A DNA stretch of 64,000 nucleotides from the NCBI GenBank assembly GCA_963844695.1, contig CAWJPL010000018.1, positions 84,691 to 148,690 of the forward strand, written 5' to 3'. The notes below the pieces were generated by a model that was given only the letters and a program-made list of their open reading frames with translations, was not told the origin of the DNA and made no database searches. The DNA is from RYN-230 sp963844695. Its GTDB lineage: Bacteria; Actinomycetota; Actinomycetes; Streptosporangiales; Streptosporangiaceae. This document shows positions 16,140 to 24,211 of the stretch, piece by piece (position 1 is the stretch's first letter; each line of letters starts with the position of its first letter). A program made the position numbers and the translations under genes.

Positions 16140-17153
16140 ATGTGGGCCGTGACTCAGTCAGGGATTGATCCTCAGGCGACCGGGGCGCGGGGCGTCGGCC
16201 TGGCCACGGTGGTGAGCGGCGCAGCGGGTCCGGGCGGGACGGTCCTGGACACCTGGTTCCCCGCGCCGGAGCTGGTCCCGGCCTCGCAGGCCAGCGGTAC
16301 CGTCCGGCTGTCCGCGGCCGAGGCGGCCGACGCGCTCGGCCCTGACGCGCCCGGGCTGCTCGGCCCGGACGAGGCCCGGGGGGTCGAGGTCGTCGCGGTC
16401 CGCACCACTATCGGCAGCCTGGCCGCGCCCCCGGCCGACGCGCACGACGCGTACCTGCGGCTGCACCTGCTGTCCGGCCGCCTGATCCGCCCGCGCGGCT
16501 GCAACCTGGACGGCGTCTTCGGGACGCTGGCCAACGTGGTGTGGACCAGCCACGGGCCGTGCCCGGTCCCGGACTTCGAGGCCACCCGGCTGCGGCTGCG
16601 CCGCCGCGGCCCGGTCGCCGTGTACGGCGTGGACAAGTTCCCCCGGATGGTGGACTACGTGCTGCCGGCCGGGGTGCGGATCGCGGACGCGGACCGGGTC
16701 CGGCTGGGCGCCCACCTAGCCGAGGGGACCACGGTCATGCACGAGGGCTTCGTCAACTACAACGCGGGCACCCTCGGCACGTCCATGGTGGAAGGCCGGA
16801 TCTCGGCCGGCGTGGTCGTCGGGGACGGCTCCGACGTGGGCGGCGGCGCGTCGATCATGGGCACTCTGTCCGGTGGCGGCAAGGAGACGATCTCGGTCGG
16901 TGAGCGCTGCCTGATCGGCGCGAACGCCGGCGTCGGCATCTCGCTGGGCGACGACTGCGTGGTGGAGGCCGGCCTCTATGTCACGGCGGGGACCAAGGTC
17001 GCCCTGCCGGACGGGCAGGTGGTCAAGGCCCGGGACCTGTCCGGCCGCCCGGGGCTGCTGTGGCTGCGCGACTCGCAGACCGGCGCGGTCCGGGTCATCG
17101 AGCGCGGCGGGCACGGCGTCGCGCTGAACGCGGCGCTGCACGCGAACGCCTGA
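16140..17153 (+). CDS. dapD: 2,3,4,5-tetrahydropyridine-2,6-dicarboxylate N-succinyltransferase
   Basis: The 337-residue protein is the actinobacterial form of DapD, the lysine and diaminopimelate pathway enzyme that succinylates tetrahydrodipicolinate. Its left-handed beta-helix is visible as hexapeptide-like strands from about residue 185 (HLAEGTTVMHEGFVNYNAGTLG, then GGGASIMGTLSGGG, then CLIGANAGVGISLGDDCVVEAG). The C-terminal QVVKARDLSGRPGLLWLRDS is typical. ATG 16140 is preferred over upstream in-frame codons because residues before it are low-complexity and the protein then has normal length; GTG 16149 is possible. xthA follows after 19 bases. Confidence 0.9.
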   Translation: MWAVTQSGIDPQATGARGVGLATVVSGAAGPGGTVLDTWFPAPELVPASQASGTVRLSAAEAADALGPDAPGLLGPDEARGVEVVAVRTTIGSLAAPPADAHDAYLRLHLLSGRLIRPRGCNLDGVFGTLANVVWTSHGPCPVPDFEATRLRLRRRGPVAVYGVDKFPRMVDYVLPAGVRIADADRVRLGAHLAEGTTVMHEGFVNYNAGTLGTSMVEGRISAGVVVGDGSDVGGGASIMGTLSGGGKETISVGERCLIGANAGVGISLGDDCVVEAGLYVTAGTKVALPDGQVVKARDLSGRPGLLWLRDSQTGAVRVIERGGHGVALNAALHANA

Positions 17154-17172
17154 CGGGCGGGGAGGGGAAACC

Positions 17173-17967
17173 ATGCGGCTGGCCACCTGGAACGTCAACT
17201 CGGTGCAGGCCAGGCTGCCCCGGCTGCTCGGCTGGCTGGAGGAGACCCGGCCGGACGTGCTCTGCCTGCAGGAAACCAAGGCCCCTGACGCCGGCTTCCC
17301 GGTCAAGGAGGTCGGGGAACTCGGCTACGAGGCCGCGTTGTACGGGACCGGCCGGTGGAACGGGGTGGCCATCCTGTCCCGGGCCGGCCTGGACGACGTG
17401 CGCCGCGGCTTTCCCGGTGAGCCGGGCTTCCCCGACCCGGAGGCCCGGGCCATCTCGGCCACGTGCGCGGGCTGCCGGGTGTGGTCGGTGTACGTGCCGA
17501 ACGGGCGGGCCCTGGACAGCCCGCACCTGGCCTACAAGCTGTCCTGGCTCGCGGCCCTGCGCGGCGCGCTGGCTGCCGAGCTCAGCCCGGACGCCAGCGG
17601 GGCGCGGCTCGCCGTGTGCGGGGACTTCAACATCGCCCCCCGCGACGACGACGTGTGGGACCCGGCCGCGTTCGTCGGCTCCACCCACGTCACCCCGGAG
17701 GAACGGGCCGCCCTGGCTGGCCTGCTGGACCTCGGGCTCACCGACGTCCCCGCCCGGGCGCTCAAGGGGGAGCCCTTCACCTACTGGGACTACCGGGCGG
17801 GCATGTTCCACAAGGGCATGGGCATGCGCATCGACCTCGTCCTGGCCAGCGAGGTGGTCGCCGCGGCGGTCAAGGACGCCTACGTGGACCGGGAGGCCCG
17901 CAAAGGCAAAGGCCCCTCGGACCACGCCCCGATCGTGGTGGACCTGGATCTGCCCGCGACGGGCTGA
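17173..17967 (+). CDS. xthA: Exodeoxyribonuclease III / AP endonuclease
   Basis: The 264-residue protein belongs to the exonuclease-endonuclease-phosphatase superfamily, ExoIII type. Catalytic signatures are in order: ATWNVNSVQAR (N7), CLQETK (metal-binding Glu), YVPNGR, CGDFNIAPRDDDVWD (Asp/Asn), and the C-terminal GPSDHAPIVVDL with catalytic His. It cleaves at abasic sites and removes 3' blocks in base-excision repair. The ribosome site GGGGAGGGGAA lies just before ATG 17173. A photolyase follows on the same strand. Confidence 0.94.
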   Translation: MRLATWNVNSVQARLPRLLGWLEETRPDVLCLQETKAPDAGFPVKEVGELGYEAALYGTGRWNGVAILSRAGLDDVRRGFPGEPGFPDPEARAISATCAGCRVWSVYVPNGRALDSPHLAYKLSWLAALRGALAAELSPDASGARLAVCGDFNIAPRDDDVWDPAAFVGSTHVTPEERAALAGLLDLGLTDVPARALKGEPFTYWDYRAGMFHKGMGMRIDLVLASEVVAAAVKDAYVDREARKGKGPSDHAPIVVDLDLPATG

Positions 17968-18084
17968 GCGCCCGGCCCGGCGGCCTGGGCCGCAGCCCTG
18001 GGCCGGCTGACCCCTGGGTCCTGGGCCGCGCGTCGTCGCAGCTCGTCGCGTTCTTGTCCGCGGCACCCTCTATTCTCGGCGGAC

Positions 18085-19539
18085 ATGGTTGCTCTTGTCT
18101 GGTTCCGCCGGGACCTCCGCGTGCACGACCATCCGGCGCTCTGCGCGGCGCTGGCCAGCCACGAGCAGGTCGTGCCGGTGTTCTGCCTGGACGACCGGCT
18201 GCTGCATGGCCGCCACGCGTCCGGGCCGCGCACGGCGTTCCTGCTGGAGTGCCTGGCCGACCTGGACCGCCAGCTGGCGGAGCGCGGAGCGCGGCTGGTC
18301 ATCCGGCATGGCCCGCCGGAGCGGGAACTCCCGGCGCTGGCCGGTGAAACTGGCGCCACTGAGGTCCACCTGAGCCGCGACCCGGGCCGGTACGAGGCCA
18401 TCCGGGGCCGGCGGGTGCGGGCCGCGCTGGAGCAGGCCGGTGTCACCGGGCACGCGCATCCGGGGGTCAGCGTGGTCGACGACGTGCGCGCCATCCGGAC
18501 CGGCCAGGGCCGCCCCTACACCGTGTTCACGCCGTTCTACCGCAACTGGGAACGCGTCAGCCGACGGCCGGTCCTGGACCCGCCGGGGCGGATCGACCTG
18601 CCCGCGAAGACCCGGCCCGGCCGGGTGCCCTCCCTGGCCAGCCTCGGCCTCGAGCAGGAGGTGGCGGAGCCGGCTCCGGGCGGGGAACGCGCCGGGCTGA
18701 CCCGGCTGGCGGAGTTCCTGGACGGCGCGGTACGGGACTACTACTCGGGCCGCGATCAGGCCGGCGCCGACGGCTCGTCCCGGCTGTCTCCCTATCTGCG
18801 GTTCGGCTGCCTGTCGCCGCGCGCCGTGGAAGACCAGCTCCCCGGCGGGATGGGCGCCGGAGCCACGGAGGCCGGAGCCGCCGGCGGGGAGGCCAGGGGC
18901 TCAGCGGCACTGCGCCGCCAGCTCTGCTGGCGTGACTTCTACCAGCACGTCCTGGCGCACCACCCGGACAACGCCGAGCAGGAATTCCAGCCCCGCTACC
19001 GCGGCACGCTGGCCTGGCCGGGCCGGGACGAGGAGTTCACCGCGTGGACCGAGGGCCGGACGGGCTTCCCGCTGGTGGACGCGGGCATGCGGCAGTTGCG
19101 CCGGGAAGGCTGGATGCACAACCGGGTCCGGCTCGTGGTGGGCTCGTTCCTGACCAAGGACCTGGGCATCGACTGGCGCCGCGGCGAGGACTGGTTCATG
19201 CGGCTGCTCCTGGACGGCGACCAGGCCAGCAACAATGGCAACTGGCAGTGGATCGCCTCGGTGGGAGTGGACCCGCAGCCCGCGTTCCGGCGTATCTACA
19301 ACCCGTCCCTGCAGCAGGAGCGCTTCGACCCGGACGGCCGGTACGTGCGGCGTTACGTGGCTGAGCTGGCCCAGGTCCCGGATGAGTACCTGGCTGAGCC
19401 GTGGCGCATGCCCGAGCAGGCCCAGGAGCGGGCCGGCTGCCGGATCGGCCGGGACTACCCGGGGCCGGTCGTGGATCATAAGGCGGCCCGGCTGGCGGCT
19501 CTTGATCGTTACCGGGTCGCAGCTGACGCCGGCGCCTGA
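18085..19539 (+). CDS. phr: Deoxyribodipyrimidine photolyase (class I CPD type)
   Basis: The 484-residue protein has the N-terminal antenna-binding alpha/beta domain (VWFRRDLRVHDHPAL) and the C-terminal FAD domain. In the latter, RLSPYLRFGCLSPR, LCWRDFYQHVL, WTEGRTGFPLVDAGMRQL, GWMHNRVRLVVGSFLTKDL and DGDQASNNGNWQWIASVG contain the flavin and DNA contact residues and the electron-transfer tryptophans. It uses light to split cyclobutane pyrimidine dimers. It follows xthA, so the pair forms a small DNA-repair block. ATG 18085 is the natural start; upstream sequence shows no strong ribosome site. Confidence 0.93.
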   Translation: MVALVWFRRDLRVHDHPALCAALASHEQVVPVFCLDDRLLHGRHASGPRTAFLLECLADLDRQLAERGARLVIRHGPPERELPALAGETGATEVHLSRDPGRYEAIRGRRVRAALEQAGVTGHAHPGVSVVDDVRAIRTGQGRPYTVFTPFYRNWERVSRRPVLDPPGRIDLPAKTRPGRVPSLASLGLEQEVAEPAPGGERAGLTRLAEFLDGAVRDYYSGRDQAGADGSSRLSPYLRFGCLSPRAVEDQLPGGMGAGATEAGAAGGEARGSAALRRQLCWRDFYQHVLAHHPDNAEQEFQPRYRGTLAWPGRDEEFTAWTEGRTGFPLVDAGMRQLRREGWMHNRVRLVVGSFLTKDLGIDWRRGEDWFMRLLLDGDQASNNGNWQWIASVGVDPQPAFRRIYNPSLQQERFDPDGRYVRRYVAELAQVPDEYLAEPWRMPEQAQERAGCRIGRDYPGPVVDHKAARLAALDRYRVAADAGA

Positions 19540-19549
19540 ACCCGGGGGC

Positions 19550-19614
19550 GGTGCGGCGGGGGCATGTTCTCCCGGCCCACCAAACGCCGGGAGAACATGC
19601 CCCCACACCGCACC
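19550..19614. terminator. Long hairpin between photolyase and DUF5134 genes
   Basis: A long inverted repeat with a 20-bp perfect core lies between two convergent genes. The arms contain GGGGGCATGTTCTCCCGGC and GCCGGGAGAACATGCCCCC around a short ACCAAA-containing loop. The outer GGTGCGG/CCGCACC pair extends the stem. It can terminate both genes. Its central 44 bases are nearly identical to a stretch inside the neighbouring coding sequence at 19717-19760. Confidence 0.85.
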
Positions 19615-19619
19615 TCGGC

Positions 19620-20426
19620 CTAGAGCATGAGGATCAGCATGTAGCCCATGGTGACGGCCATGGCGATCTGGCAGCAGGCCGTGAGGTGGGGGGACAGCAT
19701 CCGGCTGGTCAGTGACGGCATGTTGTCCCGGCCCACCGGACGCCGGGAGAACATGCGCCCGCGCCGCTGGCCGGAGCGCCGGTCCGGCGCCGCCTCGTCG
19801 GCCTGCCAGGCCTGCTCGTAGGGCTGGGTGGCCTGGCCGCCGCCCGCCGCTGTGGGGACCAACTCAAGGGTCGCCTCCGGTGTTGCGCGGGGGGTGCTGG
19901 CCCGGGCCAGGGCGGGAAGGCGGTCAGCCTGCCACATCACGTAGCCCACCATGAACACGGCCAGGACCAGGGCGAGCAGCGGGAACCGGCCGGCCGCAGC
20001 CGGGCCGCCCATGGTCATCCCGGGATGCGTGGCCGACACCACCGCGCCGGCCGCGAGGAGCATGTACACCATGGCGCCGCACATCACGAGGTGGGGCACG
20101 TGATGCCGGTAGGGCGACTGGTCACTGTCACTATCACCGGCACTGTCACCGGTGTCGGAGCGGAGCTGGCGGCCGCGCCAGGCCCGCCAGCCGAACCAGC
20201 CGCTGCCCGCCCCGAACATCACCGCCCAGACCACGTCCGGGAGCGGGTTGAGCCAGCTCACCAGCATGCCTGCCATGGCCACGCCCATCACCGTGTGCAC
20301 CAGGTCGACGTCGCGCTCGGCTCGCCGCTGGTGCGCTCGCGCGATGATCAGCCGGGAGGCGCAGTACCCGGCGGTCGCGATCATGGTGACGGCCAGGATG
20401 CCCGCGAGCCAGGAAGGTCCAGTCAC
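19620..20426 (-). CDS. DUF5134 family membrane protein
   Basis: The 268-residue protein has about six or seven hydrophobic segments (for example ILAVTMIATAGYCAS, VMGVAMAGMLVSWL, LVMCGAMVYMLLAAGAVV, LLALVLAVFMVGYVMW and a C-terminal QIAMAVTMGYMLILML). Charged His/Asp/Ser-rich linkers and many Met and His residues lie between them, as in DUF5134 proteins. Function is unknown. The GTG start overlaps the stop of the preceding membrane protein gene (GTGA at 20423-20426). Near the C-terminus a coding stretch at 19717-19760 is almost the same as the intergenic hairpin downstream. Confidence 0.78.
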   Translation of the reverse strand: MTGPSWLAGILAVTMIATAGYCASRLIIARAHQRRAERDVDLVHTVMGVAMAGMLVSWLNPLPDVVWAVMFGAGSGWFGWRAWRGRQLRSDTGDSAGDSDSDQSPYRHHVPHLVMCGAMVYMLLAAGAVVSATHPGMTMGGPAAAGRFPLLALVLAVFMVGYVMWQADRLPALARASTPRATPEATLELVPTAAGGGQATQPYEQAWQADEAAPDRRSGQRRGRMFSRRPVGRDNMPSLTSRMLSPHLTACCQIAMAVTMGYMLILML

Positions 20427-21538
20427 GTCACGGACCTCCCGGCGGGCCGGTCCGCGGCCGGCCCGGGTCCTACGAACCTGGGCCCAGGTCCTACGAACCG
20501 CCCCACGTCGGCCGGCGCCCTATCGGCCGGCGCTCCATCGGCCGACGGCCCGTCGGCTCGAGGCGTCCCGGTCCGCGCGGGCCAGTAGGCCAGGACTAGC
20601 AAGATCAGCAACGGGCCAGACTCGGGGTCGGTGCCGCTGCCGGTGAGGATGCCGCCGAGGTCCTGGGCCGCCACCCCGATCGCGGCCGCCAGCACCGCCG
20701 CCACGGCCAGAGCGACTCGGGCCGCTGACGGCGGCAGGTACACGCCGACCGCGATCAGGCCCAGGATGGCGGCCAGCCCGACCGAGGCGGCCAGCCCCTG
20801 GTGAGCCAGGAGTGCCGCGCCATGCTGGCTGATCGCGGCCAGCCAGGCCGGTTCGCCCGCGGTCATGCCGGAGAGCATGGTGTGCAGCGCCTGCGGGGCG
20901 CGGTTCGCGGGCAGCAGCGCAAAGTAGGCCAGGCTGGCCCACAGGACGAGCCAGAGCGCCCGCGCGGCCGGGGCGCCCACGGCCCGGGCTGCGACGAACG
21001 GGACGGCCGAACCGGCGGAGCCGGCCGCGGTCCCGCCCCGGTCGCGCGGCCACAGCAGGACCGCCAGCAGCGCGTAGAGGATCACCGGGCCTGGTGCGCC
21101 GTTGAGCGGGCTGGCCGTCCCGGTCAGCACCCCACCCAGCCCTTCACCGAACCACCACACGCCTAGGGCCCAGACGATCGACGCCCCGAGGGCGGGCCTG
21201 ACCGTGGGCCGCCAGGCAATACCGAGGCCCAGCAGGAGCTGGATGGTGGCGAAAGCCGTGTTCAGCGGCACCGGATGCTGTCCCACGAGATGGGCGTCCC
21301 AGAGGACCGGCCGGCTCACCAAGGCTGGGTTGCCCTCCGCCGCGGCCGCGAGCATCTGGCTGAAGGCCCGGGTGAACATGACCGGCTGGTACTGCAGGAT
21401 CGCGTCTAGCAGCCACAGGGCGCCCAGGGCCAGCTGCAGCCGCCGCCGGGCGTCAGGCACGGGCCAGCCCGCCGGGGCGAGGGTCCGGTCGTCGCCCGGC
21501 GCGCGCGTGCCGCGCTGGGTAACGGCTGCCTCACTCAC
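20423..21538 (-). CDS. Polytopic membrane protein of unknown function, partner of the DUF5134 protein
   Basis: The 371-residue protein has about eight hydrophobic helices, starting with LALGALWLLDAILQYQPVMF and including long Ala/Leu/Val segments in the middle. It ends in a repetitive cytoplasmic-looking tail with recurring PSADG/APADR and FVGPGP units. I do not recognise a catalytic motif. It is the first gene of a translationally coupled pair with the DUF5134 gene, a pairing that suggests a common membrane complex. About 250 bases of less GC-rich sequence upstream presumably contain the promoter. Confidence 0.7.
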   Translation of the reverse strand: MSEAAVTQRGTRAPGDDRTLAPAGWPVPDARRRLQLALGALWLLDAILQYQPVMFTRAFSQMLAAAAEGNPALVSRPVLWDAHLVGQHPVPLNTAFATIQLLLGLGIAWRPTVRPALGASIVWALGVWWFGEGLGGVLTGTASPLNGAPGPVILYALLAVLLWPRDRGGTAAGSAGSAVPFVAARAVGAPAARALWLVLWASLAYFALLPANRAPQALHTMLSGMTAGEPAWLAAISQHGAALLAHQGLAASVGLAAILGLIAVGVYLPPSAARVALAVAAVLAAAIGVAAQDLGGILTGSGTDPESGPLLILLVLAYWPARTGTPRADGPSADGAPADRAPADVGRFVGPGPRFVGPGPAADRPAGRSVT

Positions 21539-22189
21539 GGCTGGCTCTCCTTAGCCTCGTACTTAATTCGCCTTAGAGGCGCTCGCTGCAGGCGATCGTT
21601 AGAGCATTTATGGTGCGCCGGGCCGCGATAAGAGAATCGTAAAGGCCGGGCTATTCCCGCCGCAAGCAGGAGCGAGCATGAAGCCATCAGGACCAGCCTG
21701 AGCTGCAATGACGACGAGCGTGCGGCAATGGTTCGCGCTACGGATTAAACCCACCGGGGGTATCTGCGGAACCCCCGGGAGGTATTAATGAATGCCGCCC
21801 CAGGAGATGCGGAGAACCCCGCAGGGGTATTGTTCCGGCTCACCGCGGGCGGGTCGGTGTCAGCAGGAAGCAGAAATAAATGGGCGGCCGTCCGCGGCCG
21901 TGCCGGTCCTGGCCGGTGCCGTGCCGGTGGCCGTGCTGCCGGTGGCCGTGCGTGCCCGTGGCCTGTGCTGCGGGTGGGCTTGGCCGCACCCGTCCTGGAT
22001 GCGCCTGCGGTGGCCGGGCCTGCTGACTCCACCTTCCTGACTGGCCCGGCCAGTCACCCACCCGCGGCCGCGGCGGCACCGAACGCCCGAGCGGCGGAAA
22101 AATCCCGGAAAAGTTGTTGGCGCCGGGCGGAACGACGACTCCTAACTGTGCTGGTGCGTGTCTGGGCCGGCTCGAGGAGGGGACGTGGC
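21539..22189. other. Long intergenic stretch upstream of the sigma factor region
   Basis: No convincing gene was found here. It contains moderately AT-rich promoter-like sequence (21560-21750), the hairpin at 21754-21778 and imperfect GTGCCGGTGGCCGTG repeats near 21900-21965. An open frame from ATG 21788 has a strong ribosome site but its predicted protein is low complexity. Confidence 0.4.
21754..21778 (+). promoter_or_regulatory. Hairpin overlapping a Shine-Dalgarno sequence
   Basis: CCGGGGG (21754-21760) pairs perfectly with CCCCCGG (21772-21778). The right arm runs into GGGAGG (21777-21782), which is five bases before ATG 21788. It could be a terminator or could mask the ribosome site. 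The reality of the downstream ORF is uncertain. Confidence 0.35.
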
Positions 22190-22924
22190 ATGGACTCAGT
22201 GACCAGAGGATCGGGGATCGTCCTCAGCGTGCTCATCGCGGCCACGGCCAGCGTCCTGTTGTTGCTGCCAGGCAAGCCGGCGGCTTCCTGGCGTGGCCCG
22301 GGCACGCCCGGCCGGGTCGTCATGGCCTCCGCCGTGGCGACGTCAACCTGGCGTCCGCCCGGACCTGGATCGCGACCTGCCGCCAGCAGTCGGGCCGGCG
22401 GCCAGGCGGCGGCCGGGCCGCCCCCCGGGTGCCGTGCCGCGGCCGCGCACAGCGGCCGGGCCCGGGCCGGCCTGACCACCCTCCGGCCCGGCCCGGCCCG
22501 GGTCGGGGACGGCCCGGGCCAGATCATGCCGTCCGCCTGGAGCGCACCGTGGCCAGGACACGTCCAGGCGGTAGTCCCGATACCGCGGAATCCACCCGGA
22601 TCTGCCCTGATGAGTTCTAACGTGATGCCATGCTCGACCGCGAGATCGTGGCCGCCATCGTCGCAGGCGACCCAGCCGGACTCGCTTCGGCCTACGATCG
22701 CTACGCGCCGGGCCTATATACCTACTGCCAGTCCCTGCTCACCGAGCCGGCGGACGCGGCTGACGCCGTCCAGGACACGTTCATCATCGCTGCGGCGAAG
22801 GTCTCCGCGCTCCGCGACCAGGATCGGCTCCGGCCCTGGCTGTACGCGGTGGCCCGGAATGAGAGCTACCGGCGGCTCCGGGCCGCGGGCAGCGCCGCCT
22901 CACTCGATGAGGCGGCGGAGGTGA
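22190..22924 (+). CDS. Doubtful short membrane-anchored ORF before the ECF sigma genes
   Basis: ATG 22190 has a good ribosome site (GAGGAGGGG about seven bases upstream) and encodes a credible N-terminal signal anchor (GIVLSVLIAATASVLLLLPG). After about residue 50 the protein becomes Pro/Ala/Arg-rich, and the frame runs 295 bases into the sigma factor gene, which is implausible. A different frame ending at 22620 looks more protein-like from about 22340 (residues DVNLASARTWIATC). So this may be a small exported protein with a frameshift, or a chance ORF. The same frame is open from ATG 21788. Confidence 0.25.
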   Translation: MDSVTRGSGIVLSVLIAATASVLLLLPGKPAASWRGPGTPGRVVMASAVATSTWRPPGPGSRPAASSRAGGQAAAGPPPGCRAAAAHSGRARAGLTTLRPGPARVGDGPGQIMPSAWSAPWPGHVQAVVPIPRNPPGSALMSSNVMPCSTARSWPPSSQATQPDSLRPTIATRRAYIPTASPCSPSRRTRLTPSRTRSSSLRRRSPRSATRIGSGPGCTRWPGMRATGGSGPRAAPPHSMRRRR

Positions 22925-24141
22925 CCGACGAGACCAACGATCTCGGGTCAGATCTGGAACACGCGGAACTCCGCGAAGTGGTGTGGTCGGCGCTGGGCGG
23001 TCTTACCCCCAGCGAGCGGGAGATCATCGAGCTCAACCTGGGACACGAGCTGACCGGCGCGGACCTGGCCGATGCGCTAGGCGTCCCGCGCAACCAGGCG
23101 CACGCCATGGCCTCGCGGGCCCGGGCTCATTACGAGTCCGCGCTCGGCGTGCTGCTGGTGGCCCGCTCCGGCCGGGACGCCTGCCCTGAACTAGCCGGGA
23201 TCCTGGAGGGCTGGGACGGGCGGCTCACCGTACTGCTGCGCAAGCGGGTCGGACGGCACATCCGGCGCTGCGACGTCTGCGGCGACCGGGAGCGGCGTGA
23301 GCTCAGCCCGGCGGCCTTGCTGAGCGTGCTGCCGGTGGCCGCGCTGCCTGCCGCCCTGCGCCATCAGGTGCTCGGCCTGATCGCGGACGGCTCGCCCGGC
23401 GCCGTGGCCCAGCGGCTGGCGGTCGGGCAGCGGGCCGGCACGTTCAGGCCCGGGGGATTCCCCCGGCCGCTCGATCCGCCGTCGCCGGTCCGGCTGCACC
23501 ACGGGGCGCACTCCGCTCTCGTGCGGGGTGGCGCCGCGGCCGGCGGGGCCGCGATCGTCGGCGGGGTCATCGTCGGCGGCGGACTGCTGCACCATCCAGG
23601 ACCGGCCGGGCCGCCGGGTGCCGGCCGCGCGCTGCCCACCACCGGTGCGCCGCCCGCAGCGGGCCGATCCGCCGCGCCCTCGTCCGGCAGGGGCGGCTCC
23701 GGGGAGGGAGTCACCTCCCCCGGGCCGCAGGTGCTGCGTACCGCCAGCGGCGGCGCCAGCGCTGGCGCCAGCACCGCTCCGTCCGGGTCGCCCAGCGCCC
23801 CGGCTGCCTCTGCGGCGCCGTCGCCCGCGATATCCGCGGTCGTCACGGGCACGCTGACCGTGTCGCCCGCGAGCCTCAGCCTCAGGCTGTCCCTCAGCGG
23901 CCTGTGGACCGGGACGCTGACCCTCACCGCCCACGGCGGGCCGGTCTCCGGCTACCATCTCGCCGTGCCTGTGCCCCTGCTCCAGGAACTCACCGTCAGC
24001 CAGGCCTCCGGGTCGCTGGCCGCCGGGCAGAGTGTCAAGATCACGGTGACCGCCGCGGGTGCGGCCCTCTTCTCGACCGCACTGCTGACCGTGAGCCCGG
24101 GCGGCCTGAGCGTCCCGGTTACCTATCAGCTGCTCGGCTAG
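22630..24141 (+). CDS. ECF sigma factor with fused zinc-finger anti-sigma-like domain, membrane helix and extracellular tail
   Basis: The 503-residue protein starts with sigma region 2 (YDRYAPGLYTYCQSLLTEPADAADAVQDTF) and region 4 (LTPSEREIIELNLGHELTGADLADALGVPRNQAHAM). A zinc-binding HxxxCxxC motif follows (HIRRCDVCG, about residue 214), as in ZAS-type anti-sigma factors. Next come a transmembrane helix (GGAAIVGGVIVGGG, about residue 315), a Pro/Ser/Ala-rich stalk and a beta-rich domain (GTLTVSPASLSLRLS to the end). The design suggests a sigma factor held at the membrane by its own C-terminal domain and released by an extracellular or redox signal. A close paralog follows 70 bases downstream. 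The target promoters are unknown. Confidence 0.85.
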   Translation: MLDREIVAAIVAGDPAGLASAYDRYAPGLYTYCQSLLTEPADAADAVQDTFIIAAAKVSALRDQDRLRPWLYAVARNESYRRLRAAGSAASLDEAAEVTDETNDLGSDLEHAELREVVWSALGGLTPSEREIIELNLGHELTGADLADALGVPRNQAHAMASRARAHYESALGVLLVARSGRDACPELAGILEGWDGRLTVLLRKRVGRHIRRCDVCGDRERRELSPAALLSVLPVAALPAALRHQVLGLIADGSPGAVAQRLAVGQRAGTFRPGGFPRPLDPPSPVRLHHGAHSALVRGGAAAGGAAIVGGVIVGGGLLHHPGPAGPPGAGRALPTTGAPPAAGRSAAPSSGRGGSGEGVTSPGPQVLRTASGGASAGASTAPSGSPSAPAASAAPSPAISAVVTGTLTVSPASLSLRLSLSGLWTGTLTLTAHGGPVSGYHLAVPVPLLQELTVSQASGSLAAGQSVKITVTAAGAALFSTALLTVSPGGLSVPVTYQLLG

Positions 24142-24211
24142 TGCGGTCTGGTTCACGCCGATTCGGCCGGACTCGATCCGAAAACTCCCGCGAGGCCATA
24201 GCGTTGATCGC

